Source: Lentisphaeria bacterium (GTDB lineage Bacteria; Verrucomicrobiota; Lentisphaeria; Victivallales; Victivallaceae). From it: DNA of 64,000 nucleotides. The notes beneath the pieces were generated by a model. It had not been told where the DNA came from, searched no databases, and worked only from the letters and a program-made list of their open reading frames with translations. Where the stretch lies: the NCBI GenBank assembly GCA_017507125.1, contig JAFWBQ010000085.1:1-64000 (forward strand). The letters are read 5' to 3'. Positions 52,843-62,378 of this stretch are shown here, piece by piece (position 1 is the stretch's first letter; each line of letters starts with the position of its first letter). The position numbers were made by a program, and so were the translations under genes.

Positions 52843-53415
52843 TTATTGTTTCTCCTCCTGGAGTGTGATTGCGTCAGCAGGAACACTGTCGGAACTGTTT
52901 TTGTCAAGCTGCAGGGGATAAGGCAGTTTCACATTGAAGAAGGCAGCACTGATCTGAAGGTTTCTGCCGATAAAATTCCTTCTGCCTGATCCCTGCCATG
53001 CTTTTTCCAGTTCCATGACAGCTTCGATCCTTTTTCTCTTCATGAGGCAAACGGCATAGTTGTTGCGGCAGATATGATCACCGGGATCGCGCAGCAGCAG
53101 AGAACGCAGCAGATTTTCAGCCTCACTGATTTTGCCGTTACGGTAAAAGATCAAACTGCCCAGACGGAGGATCATTTTGTTTCCCGGCTCCAGTTTCCGT
53201 ATTCTCCTGAAAATGATCTCCGCCTCGGCAAACTGTTTTTTTTCCACCAGGTCATAAATCCGTACCTTGAGAGAGCGCAAATATTTTCCTGAGAGTTCCT
53301 CCTCCCCCCCCTGACGCACAGGAACGGCAGTGGAAGTAATGACAAGGGATGTCCCGTAAAACACAGCTCCCAGGATCACTGCAAGAAAGATGAGATTGCG
53401 CTTTGATTTTTTCAT
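52843..53415 (-). CDS. Membrane-anchored TPR-like protein
   Basis: The 190-residue protein has an N-terminal signal or anchor (NLIFLAVILGAVFYGTSLV), then two to three TPR-like helical pairs (about 48-140): KKQFAEAEIIFRRIRKLEPG, GKISEAENLLRSLLLRDPG. A short tail follows. It likely faces the periplasm. It overlaps the ABC ATPase gene by 4 bp upstream and ends 1 bp before mutL. A protein-assembly role is the general expectation for TPRs; no partner can be named. Confidence 0.75.
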   Translation of the reverse strand: MKKSKRNLIFLAVILGAVFYGTSLVITSTAVPVRQGGEEELSGKYLRSLKVRIYDLVEKKQFAEAEIIFRRIRKLEPGNKMILRLGSLIFYRNGKISEAENLLRSLLLRDPGDHICRNNYAVCLMKRKRIEAVMELEKAWQGSGRRNFIGRNLQISAAFFNVKLPYPLQLDKNSSDSVPADAITLQEEKQ

Positions 53416-54413
53416 ATACCATCCTGTTCAGAAGACAAATTCCAGCAGCTGACAAAGTGCTCCGGAGCGACCTCAACTGCGGGAGGGACCTCTTTTTGAC
53501 AACGTCCGGCAAGAGCGGTGGAAATTTCCTGACACCTGGTGCAGAAACGGCATCCCGGAGGAAAATCAGCCGGAGCCGGAACCTGTCCCGGTATGGTCAC
53601 AAGTTTTTGATTTTCATTACCCAGCACGGGCACTGCCGCCAGCAGCGCTTTTGTATAAGGATGAACAGGATTGGCGATCAGTTCGGGCACGGGGGCAGAT
53701 TCAACGATGCGACCGGCATACATGACGGCAACCCGGTCGGCAAGCTGAGCGACCACGCCGAAATTATGAGTAATGAGTATGACAGAGGTGCCGTTCTTCC
53801 GGCGAAGCTCTTCAAGCAGTTCCATGATCTGCGCCTGGATCGTCACATCGAGAGCGGTGGTGGGTTCATCGGCAATCAGCAGTTCCGGATTTCCGGCAAG
53901 AGCCATGGCTATCATGACCCGCTGCTGCATTCCGCCTGAAAGTTCATGGGGAAAATTTTTCATACGAACTCCGGGATCCGGGATCCCCACGGCTCCGAGG
54001 AGACGTTTGACTTCAGCATCTCTGTCTGAAACTTCCGGACGGTGAAGTTCAAGAACCTCTGCGATCTGATCCCCGATGCGGAACACCGGATTGAGTGACG
54101 AAAGAGGCTCCTGAAAGATATAGGCGATCTCTCTTCCTCTGATCTTCCGCAATTCACGGTCCGGGAGCGTCAGCAGATCGACTTTTTTTCCGCTCCGGGT
54201 CTCAAAGGTGGCGGATTTCCCGGAAATGACAGCAGCATTGGCGTTCAGCCGGGTCAAAGCCAGACATCCGGCACTCTTGCCGCATCCGGACTCCCCCACC
54301 AGCGCCAGGATCTCACCGCGCCCGATCTCAAAGGAAACTCCGTCTATGACCGGCAGCACAACACCGGAACTGCGGAACCCCACAGACAACGCCTCTACTT
54401 CAAGTAAACTCAT
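53412..54413 (-). CDS. Oligopeptide/dipeptide ABC transporter ATP-binding protein
   Basis: The 333-residue OppD/DppD-type ATPase from ATG 54413 (MSLLEVEALSVGF) has the Walker A LVGESGCGKSAG, the signature PHELSGGMQQRVMIAMAL, Walker B LLIADEPTTALD, and the oligopeptide-type C-terminus with four Cys (FPPGCRFCTRC...C), a likely iron-sulfur site. A longer open frame upstream lacks a good ribosome site. It leads the ABC-TPR-mutL-coiled coil operon. The permease partner may be the gene at 57742; the second permease, second ATPase and binding protein are not here. Confidence 0.9.
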   Translation of the reverse strand: MSLLEVEALSVGFRSSGVVLPVIDGVSFEIGRGEILALVGESGCGKSAGCLALTRLNANAAVISGKSATFETRSGKKVDLLTLPDRELRKIRGREIAYIFQEPLSSLNPVFRIGDQIAEVLELHRPEVSDRDAEVKRLLGAVGIPDPGVRMKNFPHELSGGMQQRVMIAMALAGNPELLIADEPTTALDVTIQAQIMELLEELRRKNGTSVILITHNFGVVAQLADRVAVMYAGRIVESAPVPELIANPVHPYTKALLAAVPVLGNENQKLVTIPGQVPAPADFPPGCRFCTRCQEISTALAGRCQKEVPPAVEVAPEHFVSCWNLSSEQDGI

Positions 54414-54526
54414 ATTTATCAAAATCCTCCGGAACTCCTTCATCAACCGATAAAGACACATATTGCAGACCCTGACGGAGCGTTCAAAGAGTGAACTTTC
54501 CCCGCTGCGGCTGCCGTCTTCTATGA

Positions 54527-54555
54527 AATATAGCACCAAAAAGTAAAATATTCCA
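54527..54555 (-). promoter_or_regulatory. Probable promoter of the ABC-mutL operon
   Basis: On the minus strand the -10 TATATT (54527-54532) follows TTGGTGC. The -35 region, TGGAAT at 17 bp, is poor, so the extended -10 probably carries most of the activity. The remainder of 54414-54638 holds no gene; the fabF promoter there could not be placed with confidence. Confidence 0.4.
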
Positions 54556-54638
54556 TTGTTTTCAGAAAAATTGAGTGGAAAAATCATGCAAGAGGCTATA
54601 TATTATGTGGGTATATGTGTCAAAACAAAGGGAATGGC

Positions 54639-55868
54639 ATGGAAAGCGTATATATCACCGGCAGAGGGATCGTCACTCCGTTGGGTCGTAATCTTGCAGA
54701 AAATGAGGCCGGGCTCCGCAGCGGAAAAAGCGGAATCGTCCGGGTTCCTGAATTTATAAGCCACAATCTGGAAAGTGAAGTAGGCGGTGTGGTGGGTGAA
54801 ATCTCCGCCGGAGATCTTATTGACCGTAAAAAGCTCCGTTTCTGTCCTCCTTCCAGCGTTATGTCTGTGATTGCTGCAGCTGAAGCGTTTGCTGAAGCCG
54901 GCATCCCGGCTGACAAGATCAAGGATTACCGTATTGCCGTCATCGGCGGAACCGCAAGTTCATACGCCAAGGAAGTTTATGATACGGCAAATATCTATGT
55001 GGAGTCCAACTTCCGTCTCCGGAACGTTTCCCCTTTCTCAGTTCCGAGAGCCATGCCTTCAAGTGTGGTCTCAAACCTTTCTCTCATCTTCGGTATGCGC
55101 GGTGAATCATACGGCATCTCTGCCGCATGCGCCACCAGTGCACTGGCAGTAATCATCGGCGCCCGGCTCGTTGCAAGCGGCGTTTATGATATGGTTCTCG
55201 CCGGAGGAGCTGAAGCTCTGGACTGGGCCCAGGCCCTGGGCTTCTGCGCCTGCCGTGCCCTTTCACGCAAATACAATGCTGAACCTGAACGTGCCAGTCG
55301 TCCCTTTGATCGTGACAGAGATGGTTTTGTCCTTGCCGAAGGCGCCGCCTACATGCTTTTGGAATCGGAAAGAAGTCTCAAGGCACGGAACGTCCGTCCC
55401 ATTACCAGAGTCAGCGGTCTGGGAGCCAACAGTAACGCAGTTGATATGGTCGTTCCCGACTCTGCCGCCATTTTTGATGTCATGCAGGAAGCCGTCCGCA
55501 ATGCGGGGCTGACTCCTCAGGAGATCGGCTATGTCAACACCCACGGCACAAGTACTCCTGTAGGCGACCCTCTCGAGCTGAATGCTGTCCGCAAACTTTT
55601 CGGCGACAGTATTGCCGTCAACAGTACCAAATCCCAGACCGGTCACATGGTCAGTGCCACCGGCGCCGCCGAGATCATTTTCACCTCCCTGATGCTGGAA
55701 AAGAACTTTATCTCACCCACCATCAATCTGGAAAATCCCGATGAAGAATTTGCCGGAGCTGATCTGGTGGGCGAGTTGCGTACTGACACCAATATCAAAC
55801 ATGCCATTTCCAACAGTTTCGCTTTCGGCGGCTCCAACGCTTCAGTAGTGCTGAGCAAAGTGGATTGA
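54639..55868 (+). CDS. fabF: Beta-ketoacyl-ACP synthase II
   Basis: FabF elongates acyl-ACP in fatty acid synthesis. ATG 54639 (MESVYITGRGIVTPLG) has AAAGGGA upstream, giving 409 residues. The catalytic Cys lies in GISAACATSALAV (about 160), His in VNTHGTSTPVGD and Lys/His in NSTKSQTGHMVSATGA. It heads the operon fabF-mnmG-permease-rsmB-like-trmL-uup. No acpP is beside it, so it could act in a special lipid path. Confidence 0.9.
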   Translation: MESVYITGRGIVTPLGRNLAENEAGLRSGKSGIVRVPEFISHNLESEVGGVVGEISAGDLIDRKKLRFCPPSSVMSVIAAAEAFAEAGIPADKIKDYRIAVIGGTASSYAKEVYDTANIYVESNFRLRNVSPFSVPRAMPSSVVSNLSLIFGMRGESYGISAACATSALAVIIGARLVASGVYDMVLAGGAEALDWAQALGFCACRALSRKYNAEPERASRPFDRDRDGFVLAEGAAYMLLESERSLKARNVRPITRVSGLGANSNAVDMVVPDSAAIFDVMQEAVRNAGLTPQEIGYVNTHGTSTPVGDPLELNAVRKLFGDSIAVNSTKSQTGHMVSATGAAEIIFTSLMLEKNFISPTINLENPDEEFAGADLVGELRTDTNIKHAISNSFAFGGSNASVVLSKVD

Positions 55869-55885
55869 ACCGGGGAAAAAGCCCG

Positions 55886-57745
55886 ATGAAAAATTATGAT
55901 GTGGTGGTGGTCGGCGCCGGACATGCCGGCTGCGAAGCGGCCCTCAGTGCCGCCCGGATGGGGGCAGAAACACTTCTTGTGACTCTCAATTTGGATCATG
56001 TTGCTCAAATGAGCTGCAATCCTGCCATCGGCGGGATCGCCAAAGGACAGGTGGTCAGAGAAATCGACGCCCTCGGCGGTGCCCAGGGGATCGTCACGGA
56101 AAGTGCCGCCATCCAGTTCCGTATGCTCAATCGCACCAAAGGTCCTGCTGTCTGGTCCCCCCGGGCTCAGTGCGACAAGCAGATTTATCAGAGGGCGATG
56201 AAATTTTACCTTGAGCAGACGCCCCATTTGGAGATGCTTCAGTCAGAAGTGACAGGTTTTCTGGTCAAAGAAGGGAAACTGCAGGGGATCGTCACCGCTT
56301 TCGGAGAGGAGATCCTGTGTAAAGCCGTTGTTCTGACCACCGGAACATTTCTCAGAGGAAAGCTCCACTACGGCATGAAAAACTTCCCCGGAGGAAGAGC
56401 CGGAGACTTCCCCGCCAATGCCCTTTCTGAAGCAATGAGCGGCCAATTGGGGCTGAGACTGGGCAGACTCAAAACGGGAACACCGCCCCGGGTGCTGGGA
56501 AAATCCATTGATTTTTCCGCCATGCCGGAGCAGTTTTCTGAACCGGAGTTTGAGGAGTTCAGTTTTTGGAGCAGAGAGCTTTCGCCTGAAATGCCTCTGG
56601 CGGCACGGCGGCACATGAGCTGCCACATGCTCCACTCAACAGATGAAAGTGCAGAAATAGTCCGGAACAATATCCATCTTTCCCCCATGTACAGCGGTAT
56701 CATCGAAGGTATCGGGACTCGTTACTGCCCTTCTTTTGAAGATAAGATCAAACGATTCCCCCAGCATCCGCATCATCTGCTCTTCCTTGAACCGGAAGGG
56801 GCACATACTGACGAGTACTACATCAATGGCTTTTCTTCCAGTCTGCCTGTTGAAGTACAGCTGCAAATGGTACATTCACTGCCGGGATTGGAAAAGGCTG
56901 TGGTCTCGCGTTACGCCTATGCCATCGAATATGATTTTATCTATCCTGACCAGTTGGAGCGTTCACTGCGGAACAAAAAATACGAAAACCTCTTTTCTGC
57001 AGGACAGATCAACGGCACAAGCGGCTACGAAGAGGCCGCCGGTCAGGGTCTGGTTGCCGGCTTCAACGCCGCACGGTGTGCCGCCGGAAAAGAGCCGGTC
57101 TGCTTCGGCAGGGATGCAAGTTACATCGGCGTTATGATCGACGACCTTGTGACCAAAGAGATCCTTGAACCCTATCGGCTCTTCACCAGCCGCGCAGAAT
57201 ACCGGCTGACACTGCGTCAGGACAACGCTGATCTGCGGCTTTGCGACTTTGCATACGAACACGGACTTCTGCCGGAAGAAAAGTTCAAAGAGTTTACACG
57301 CTATAAATCCGCTCTGCTGCCTCTCGTTGAAGAGTGCCGGAAATGCAAATACCATGACAAGACTCTTCTTGTGTGGCTTAAAAGCGTTCCTGAAAATGCC
57401 CTTCCGGGAAGAGAGCTGCCTTTCCCCGCAGAATTGATGCCGCAGCTGCCTGATGATGAAAAACTCAAGCGCAGAGTTTGGAACCAGCTGCTCATTGAAG
57501 CCAAATATGACGGCTATCTCCAGAGAGAGCAGAGTGCCATCAACAAGCTCAAACGTCAGGAGGATCTCTTTATTCCGGAAGATTTCGACTACAATACCCT
57601 GCCCGGATTACGGAACGAAGCGCGCCAGAAACTCATAAAGGTCCGTCCCGTCACCGTGGCACAGGCAGAACGGATCGACGGGGTGACGCCTGCCGATGCA
57701 GCACTGATCCAGGTTGCCCTGCGGCGGCATGGGGCAAAAGCATGA
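55886..57745 (+). CDS. mnmG: tRNA uridine 5-carboxymethylaminomethyl modification enzyme
   Basis: MnmG with MnmE modifies U34 of tRNAs. The 619-residue FAD protein from ATG 55886 has VVVGAGHAGCEAALSAARMG, MSCNPAIGGIAKGQVVREIDAL, LKTGTPPRVLGKS, and GQINGTSGYEEAAGQG followed by SRAEYRLTLRQDNADLRL. The C-terminal helical part ends GVTPADAALIQVALRR. It starts 17 bp after fabF and overlaps the permease gene by 4 bp. An alternative TTG start overlaps the fabF stop. Confidence 0.96.
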   Translation: MKNYDVVVVGAGHAGCEAALSAARMGAETLLVTLNLDHVAQMSCNPAIGGIAKGQVVREIDALGGAQGIVTESAAIQFRMLNRTKGPAVWSPRAQCDKQIYQRAMKFYLEQTPHLEMLQSEVTGFLVKEGKLQGIVTAFGEEILCKAVVLTTGTFLRGKLHYGMKNFPGGRAGDFPANALSEAMSGQLGLRLGRLKTGTPPRVLGKSIDFSAMPEQFSEPEFEEFSFWSRELSPEMPLAARRHMSCHMLHSTDESAEIVRNNIHLSPMYSGIIEGIGTRYCPSFEDKIKRFPQHPHHLLFLEPEGAHTDEYYINGFSSSLPVEVQLQMVHSLPGLEKAVVSRYAYAIEYDFIYPDQLERSLRNKKYENLFSAGQINGTSGYEEAAGQGLVAGFNAARCAAGKEPVCFGRDASYIGVMIDDLVTKEILEPYRLFTSRAEYRLTLRQDNADLRLCDFAYEHGLLPEEKFKEFTRYKSALLPLVEECRKCKYHDKTLLVWLKSVPENALPGRELPFPAELMPQLPDDEKLKRRVWNQLLIEAKYDGYLQREQSAINKLKRQEDLFIPEDFDYNTLPGLRNEARQKLIKVRPVTVAQAERIDGVTPADAALIQVALRRHGAKA

Positions 57746-58650
57746 GAAAACTCTGCCGTCATCTGCTGACAACTCCCGCTGCCGCCGGAGCCGCTGCCGT
57801 TACGCTTCTGCTGATCGTAACGGCAGTTGTTTGTGAGTTTCACAGCGTATACTGCAGTACTCAGGGGATTCTCCCTGTCTGGGAACGCGTTTTTGCCTCA
57901 CCTTATGCTCCTCCCGGCGCAGGAACATCTCTCGGTGCCGACTATCAGGGGCGATCGGTGTTGTTGAGAGCGCTTGCAGGAACAGTTCCGGCCTTCAAGG
58001 TGGGACTTGTTGCCGGAGTCATCTCTGTTTTCACAGGAACGGCTCTGGGTATATGTGCCGGATTCTTCAGAGGTAAAATTGATGATCTGACCGTGTGGCT
58101 TTACAGCACTTTTGCCTCAATGCCCACACTTCTCTTCATACTCTCTTTTGCCCTCCTGGCAGGGGCTTCGCCCGGATTGCGGAGCTTTCTGGAAAAAACA
58201 GGTGCCGTGCTGCACATCGCTCCGGGGGCGCTGGCAGTCTATCTTGCCATCGGCATCACCGGATGGGTGGGGCTCTGCCGGGTGATCCGCGCTGAAACCA
58301 TGAAACTGCGGGAGTCCGGTTATGTCAACGCCGCCCGGATCGCCGGAGTCAATCCTTTTGTCATCATCTGCCGTCATATTCTGCCCAATGTCAGGCATCT
58401 GACCATTATCTACTTCACATTGAACTTCGGTGCAGCCGTCATGCTTGAAGTACTCGCAGGATACCTCGGCCTCGGAGGCAGCGGAAACATCCCCGGATGG
58501 GGAAGTATGATCGCTGCCGGACAGGAACGGCTCTGGAGGGGAGTCTGGTGGGAACTGGGAACAGCCGGTGCTTTGATGTTCATACTCATACTTGCTCTCA
58601 ATTTGCTGGGGGACTCCCTGAGAGACGCTCTTGATCCCCGGTGCAGCTGA
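57742..58650 (+). CDS. Oligopeptide ABC transporter permease (OppC/DppC-like)
   Basis: The 302-residue permease has about six membrane helices. The EAA loop YVNAARIAGVNPFVIICRHILPN near residue 205 contacts the ATPase. LGADYQGRSVLLRALAG resembles the OppC signature (GTDxxGRD). ATGA overlap with mnmG. No OppB-like permease or binding protein accompanies it; the nearest ATPase is at 53412 in the divergent operon. It is likely a scattered part of one peptide transporter. Confidence 0.85.
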   Translation: MRKLCRHLLTTPAAAGAAAVTLLLIVTAVVCEFHSVYCSTQGILPVWERVFASPYAPPGAGTSLGADYQGRSVLLRALAGTVPAFKVGLVAGVISVFTGTALGICAGFFRGKIDDLTVWLYSTFASMPTLLFILSFALLAGASPGLRSFLEKTGAVLHIAPGALAVYLAIGITGWVGLCRVIRAETMKLRESGYVNAARIAGVNPFVIICRHILPNVRHLTIIYFTLNFGAAVMLEVLAGYLGLGGSGNIPGWGSMIAAGQERLWRGVWWELGTAGALMFILILALNLLGDSLRDALDPRCS

Positions 58651-58676
58651 AAAGATAAAAAAGGAACAGATATATC

Positions 58677-60026
58677 ATGAATGAACGAGACAAAAGATCC
58701 AATGACAACAAAGGGACCTTGAGCGAACGCAAAATGGAGTCCCAACTGAATCTGCTCTACACTGCCGGGAAGGCAGTTCTCAACGGTGTCTTCGGCAAAA
58801 AAATGCCTCCGGATCTGCTGCTGGCAGAATTCTTCCGCAACAACCGTCAGTGCGGTTCCAGGGATCGGGCTCTTATTTCAGGTTGTGTCTATGCGCTTTT
58901 GCGCTATTGGGGTTATCTGCGCCACCTTCTGCCCCAGGAGTGGCGCAGAAGTGTGGAACACGGCGAAGTTCTTTTTTCCAAACGGGAGCTGGGAGTCCTT
59001 TTTTACGCAGCATGCTACTGTGAAAAACCGGATTCCCCTGAACTGCATACATTTGCAGCTGTTTACAACTTCCCCCCCCTGCCCCGCACAGCTCCAAAGG
59101 CCCCCTTCATGCGGGCACAAAAAGCTGCCGATATACTGAAAGCAGAATGTAACATTACGCAAATATCGCTTCTGCCGGAGTGGCTTCAGGAGCGTATTCC
59201 TGATCCCGAAGCCACAGCCGGCACACTTGCCAAACGTCCCCCCCTGTGGATCAGGATCCACAGAGAACAGGAGCTGTGCCTTGAAGAGTTCAAAGAAAAA
59301 AATCTGCGTTGTCTCCTTTCTGACAAACTTCCCGGAGCAGCTGCCCTCTATGCCCCCAGAATAAACCTCTTTTCCCTTGAAGGGTATGCCAAAGGACGCT
59401 TTGAGGTCCAGGATCTTGCGAGCCAGGCCATCGGCACCGTCTGCGGCGCCCGTCCGGGAGAAAGGATCCTTGATGCCTGCGCCGGAGCCGGCGGTAAAAC
59501 ACTGCAGCTTGGTGCCATGATGAAAAACAAAGGAACCATTATCGCAGGTGACATCCGCGCCAACAAACTTGATGAATTGCGCCGCCGTGCTGTCCGTGCC
59601 GGACTTTTCAACATCCGGACCCGTCCCCATGAGGGGAAACTGTGGCGGGATTTCACTCCCTGTGACCGGGTTCTGCTTGATGTTCCCTGTACCGGTTCCG
59701 GGGTATGGCGCAGAAATCCCGGCATGCAATGGAGTTTCACTGCAGAAAAACTTGCTGAGCATGTAAAGCTCCAGAAGGAGATCCTTGAAAACTTCTGCAC
59801 AGCCGTCAAACCCGGTGGATACCTGATCTACTCCACCTGTTCCCTTTTTGCCGAGGAAAATGAGATCCAGGTCAAAGAGTTCCTTGAGCGCCACGAAGAG
59901 TTTGTTCTCAAAGAAGGCCCCAATCCTCTGACCGGAAAATTCAGTGACGGCTGTTACCGTTTCAACGCTGCCGACGGGGACTGCGATTATATGTTTGCAG
60001 CTGTTATGGAGAAAAGCGCACGATGA
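58677..60026 (+). CDS. RsmB/NOP2-family RNA m5C methyltransferase
   Basis: The 449-residue enzyme methylates cytosine in rRNA or tRNA with SAM. The methyltransferase fold (about 250-445) has LDACAGAGGKTLQLGAMM, the first Cys motif VLLDVPCTGSGVWRRNPGMQW and the second YSTCSLFAEENE, the two catalytic cysteines of the family. The N-terminal helical region (about 20-95, GSRDRALISGCVYALLRYWG) resembles the NusB-like part of RsmB. AAGGA 11 bases before ATG. It overlaps trmL by 4 bp. Confidence 0.88.
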   Translation: MNERDKRSNDNKGTLSERKMESQLNLLYTAGKAVLNGVFGKKMPPDLLLAEFFRNNRQCGSRDRALISGCVYALLRYWGYLRHLLPQEWRRSVEHGEVLFSKRELGVLFYAACYCEKPDSPELHTFAAVYNFPPLPRTAPKAPFMRAQKAADILKAECNITQISLLPEWLQERIPDPEATAGTLAKRPPLWIRIHREQELCLEEFKEKNLRCLLSDKLPGAAALYAPRINLFSLEGYAKGRFEVQDLASQAIGTVCGARPGERILDACAGAGGKTLQLGAMMKNKGTIIAGDIRANKLDELRRRAVRAGLFNIRTRPHEGKLWRDFTPCDRVLLDVPCTGSGVWRRNPGMQWSFTAEKLAEHVKLQKEILENFCTAVKPGGYLIYSTCSLFAEENEIQVKEFLERHEEFVLKEGPNPLTGKFSDGCYRFNAADGDCDYMFAAVMEKSAR

Positions 60027-60499
60027 AAGCTGTCCACTTCAATATCGTTCTTGTGGCGCCGGAAATACCCCAGAATACCGGTACCATCGGCCGTCTGGCA
60101 GTGGCAACAGATGCCACATTGCATCTCATCGAACCTCTGGGGTTTTCACTGGAAGACAAGTATGTGAAACGCGCCGGTATGGACTACTGGCAGCATCTGG
60201 ATCTGCACATATACAAAAACTGGGAGGAGTTCCTGGGAAAAAACGCTCCGGAAAGACTTTTTTTCTTTTCCACCAAAGGGGAAAAAAGATATTGGGACAC
60301 TCAATACAAAGAAAACGACTATCTGGTTTTCGGCAGAGAATCAGCCGGACTGCCCCCCGAATTTTATACCACCTACGCTGAACAACTGCGGACGATCCCC
60401 ATGCCGGGAAAATTCAACCGCAGCCTCAATCTTGCCAACTCTGTTTCCATCGTCTTCTACGAGGCGATGCGCCAAAATGAGGCTTTGCTTGATTCATGA
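60023..60499 (+). CDS. trmL: tRNA (cytidine/uridine-34 2'-O)-methyltransferase
   Basis: TrmL methylates ribose 34 of leucine tRNAs. The 158-residue SPOUT protein is typical in length: IVLVAPEIPQNTGTIGRLA (motif 1), YLVFGRESAGLPPEF (motif 2) and IPMPGKFNRSLNLANSVSIV (motif 3, knotted SAM site). It overlaps both neighbours by 4 bp, so it is strictly cotranslated with the rRNA methylase and Uup. Confidence 0.94.
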   Translation: MKAVHFNIVLVAPEIPQNTGTIGRLAVATDATLHLIEPLGFSLEDKYVKRAGMDYWQHLDLHIYKNWEEFLGKNAPERLFFFSTKGEKRYWDTQYKENDYLVFGRESAGLPPEFYTTYAEQLRTIPMPGKFNRSLNLANSVSIVFYEAMRQNEALLDS

Positions 60500-62373
60500 G
60501 TCCCCGCAATCTTTTTACAGCTGAAAATCTGAACCTTTCCATTGGCGAACAAATCATCTTTGACGATGCCGCCATTTCAGCCTTTGAAGGGGAACGTATC
60601 GCCGTCATCGGCCGTAATGGTACCGGCAAAACGACTCTTCTCAAAGTCATCGCCGGAACGGAGATCCCTCTGGATACAAAAATCGCCAAAGAAAGGGATC
60701 TGCGTATCGCCGTCATGCCTCAGGATTTTCAGCTTGATGACACCCTTTCTGCAAGAGAAAATATCCGTAAAGGGCTTGAGTGGTTCTATGAACTTCTGCG
60801 TCTCTACGAAACCAAACTTCCCGCTGCAGAACACGAAAAAATCGAAGAACTGCTGAACCGTTATGATGCGTGGCATCTGGAACACAAACTGGATGAGATC
60901 ATGGAAAAACTCCGTCTCCGGGATGATCCGGCTCCTGTGCTTCATGCTTCAGGCGGCGAAAAAAGGCGCATCGCCCTGGCCCGCGCCATTATCTCAGAAC
61001 CGGATCTGCTGCTGCTGGATGAACCTACCAACCATCTTGATGTGGAAACCATCGAATGGATCGAAAACTTTCTTGCCGCATGGCGCGGAACGGCCATCTT
61101 CATCACCCACGACAGACGTTTTCTGGATAAAATCGCTACAAGAGTCGTGGAACTTGATCACGGAAAAATTTACAGCTATCCAGGTAACTATGCCGACTAT
61201 CTCGCCGGACGCGCAGAACGCCTTGAAGCAGCTGATGCGCAGGAAAACCGCCGCCAGAGTTTTCTGCGCCGGGAAATCGAATGGGTCCGCCGTTCCCCCA
61301 AGGCGCGTATGAAAAGGAACATGGGGCGTCTGCGCCGTTATGAAGAGATCGCCGCTCAGTCAGGTCCCCAGCGGGATGAAGAGATAGATCTGGTCATCCC
61401 CAGAGGTCCCCGCATGGGCAATCTGATCCTCAATATGAAGGATGTCTCTCTGAAATTCGGCGAAAGAGAGATCATAAAAAATTTCAATTTTGAATTTTCT
61501 CCCGGCTGCCGTCTGGGAGTTGTAGGCCCCAATGGAGCCGGAAAAACCACTTTTCTCAGATTGATCACAGGCGACCTTCTTCCCGACTCCGGATCCATCC
61601 GGGTTGCACCCACCGTACAGTTCAACTATGTGGATCAGTCAAGAGTACTTCTGGATGAAAACAAAAGCGTGCTTGATGAAATAAGTGAAGGTCTTTCCTC
61701 AGTGCAGCTGGGCAGTGAAACCATTTCTGTTTGGACCTATCTGCGCCGTTTCCTCTTTGACGAGCGCCGGATCAACACCCGCATTGACCGTCTTTCAGGC
61801 GGCGAAAAGGCCCGCCTTGCCCTGGCAAAAGTGCTGCTTAAAGGAGGCAACTTTCTGCTTCTGGACGAACCAACCAACGACCTTGATCTTTCATCGCTGC
61901 GGCTTCTGGAAGAGGCGCTTCTGGACTTCAACGGCTGTCTGATCGCGGTCAGTCATGACCGCTATTTTCTCAACCGCATTTCAACCCACATTCTGGGTTT
62001 TGACGGTGAAGGCAACGCCTTTTTCACCCCGGGAGATTACGATTATTATCTGGAAAAACGTCCTGCAAAAGTTCAGACGGAACCCAAAGAGCGTGCCAAG
62101 GCTGCAGTTCCGGTTCCGCCGCCGGCACCTGCCAAAAAGAAACTTTCCTACAAAGAGCAGAAAGAGCTTGAGGGTATGGAGCAACGCATCGCCGCCGCAG
62201 AAGAAAAGGTTTCTGAATACGAAAACATGTTCAGTTCACCGGACTTTTTCGCCGCTCACGGCAATGACAGCGCTAAATTACAGCAGGAGTTTGAAGAAGC
62301 ACAAAAAGAATTGGCCTCCCTCTACTCCCGTTGGGAGGAGCTGGAGACCAAAGCTGCAGAGTGCCGGAACTGA
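60496..62373 (+). CDS. uup: ABC-F family ATPase, Uup type
   Basis: The 625-residue protein has two ATPase domains without membrane parts. Walker A sites are AVIGRNGTGKTTLLKVIAG and VVGPNGAGKTTFLRLITG; signatures are HASGGEKRRIALARA and LSGGEKARLALAKV; Walker B are LLLLDEPTNHLD and LLLDEPTNDLD. The interdomain linker is Arg/Lys-rich (RSPKARMKRN). A C-terminal coiled coil of about 85 residues (SYKEQKELEGMEQRI onward) is specific to Uup. ABC-F proteins act on ribosomes. It ends the fabF operon. Confidence 0.93.
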   Translation: MSPRNLFTAENLNLSIGEQIIFDDAAISAFEGERIAVIGRNGTGKTTLLKVIAGTEIPLDTKIAKERDLRIAVMPQDFQLDDTLSARENIRKGLEWFYELLRLYETKLPAAEHEKIEELLNRYDAWHLEHKLDEIMEKLRLRDDPAPVLHASGGEKRRIALARAIISEPDLLLLDEPTNHLDVETIEWIENFLAAWRGTAIFITHDRRFLDKIATRVVELDHGKIYSYPGNYADYLAGRAERLEAADAQENRRQSFLRREIEWVRRSPKARMKRNMGRLRRYEEIAAQSGPQRDEEIDLVIPRGPRMGNLILNMKDVSLKFGEREIIKNFNFEFSPGCRLGVVGPNGAGKTTFLRLITGDLLPDSGSIRVAPTVQFNYVDQSRVLLDENKSVLDEISEGLSSVQLGSETISVWTYLRRFLFDERRINTRIDRLSGGEKARLALAKVLLKGGNFLLLDEPTNDLDLSSLRLLEEALLDFNGCLIAVSHDRYFLNRISTHILGFDGEGNAFFTPGDYDYYLEKRPAKVQTEPKERAKAAVPVPPPAPAKKKLSYKEQKELEGMEQRIAAAEEKVSEYENMFSSPDFFAAHGNDSAKLQQEFEEAQKELASLYSRWEELETKAAECRN

Positions 62374-62378
62374 AACGT

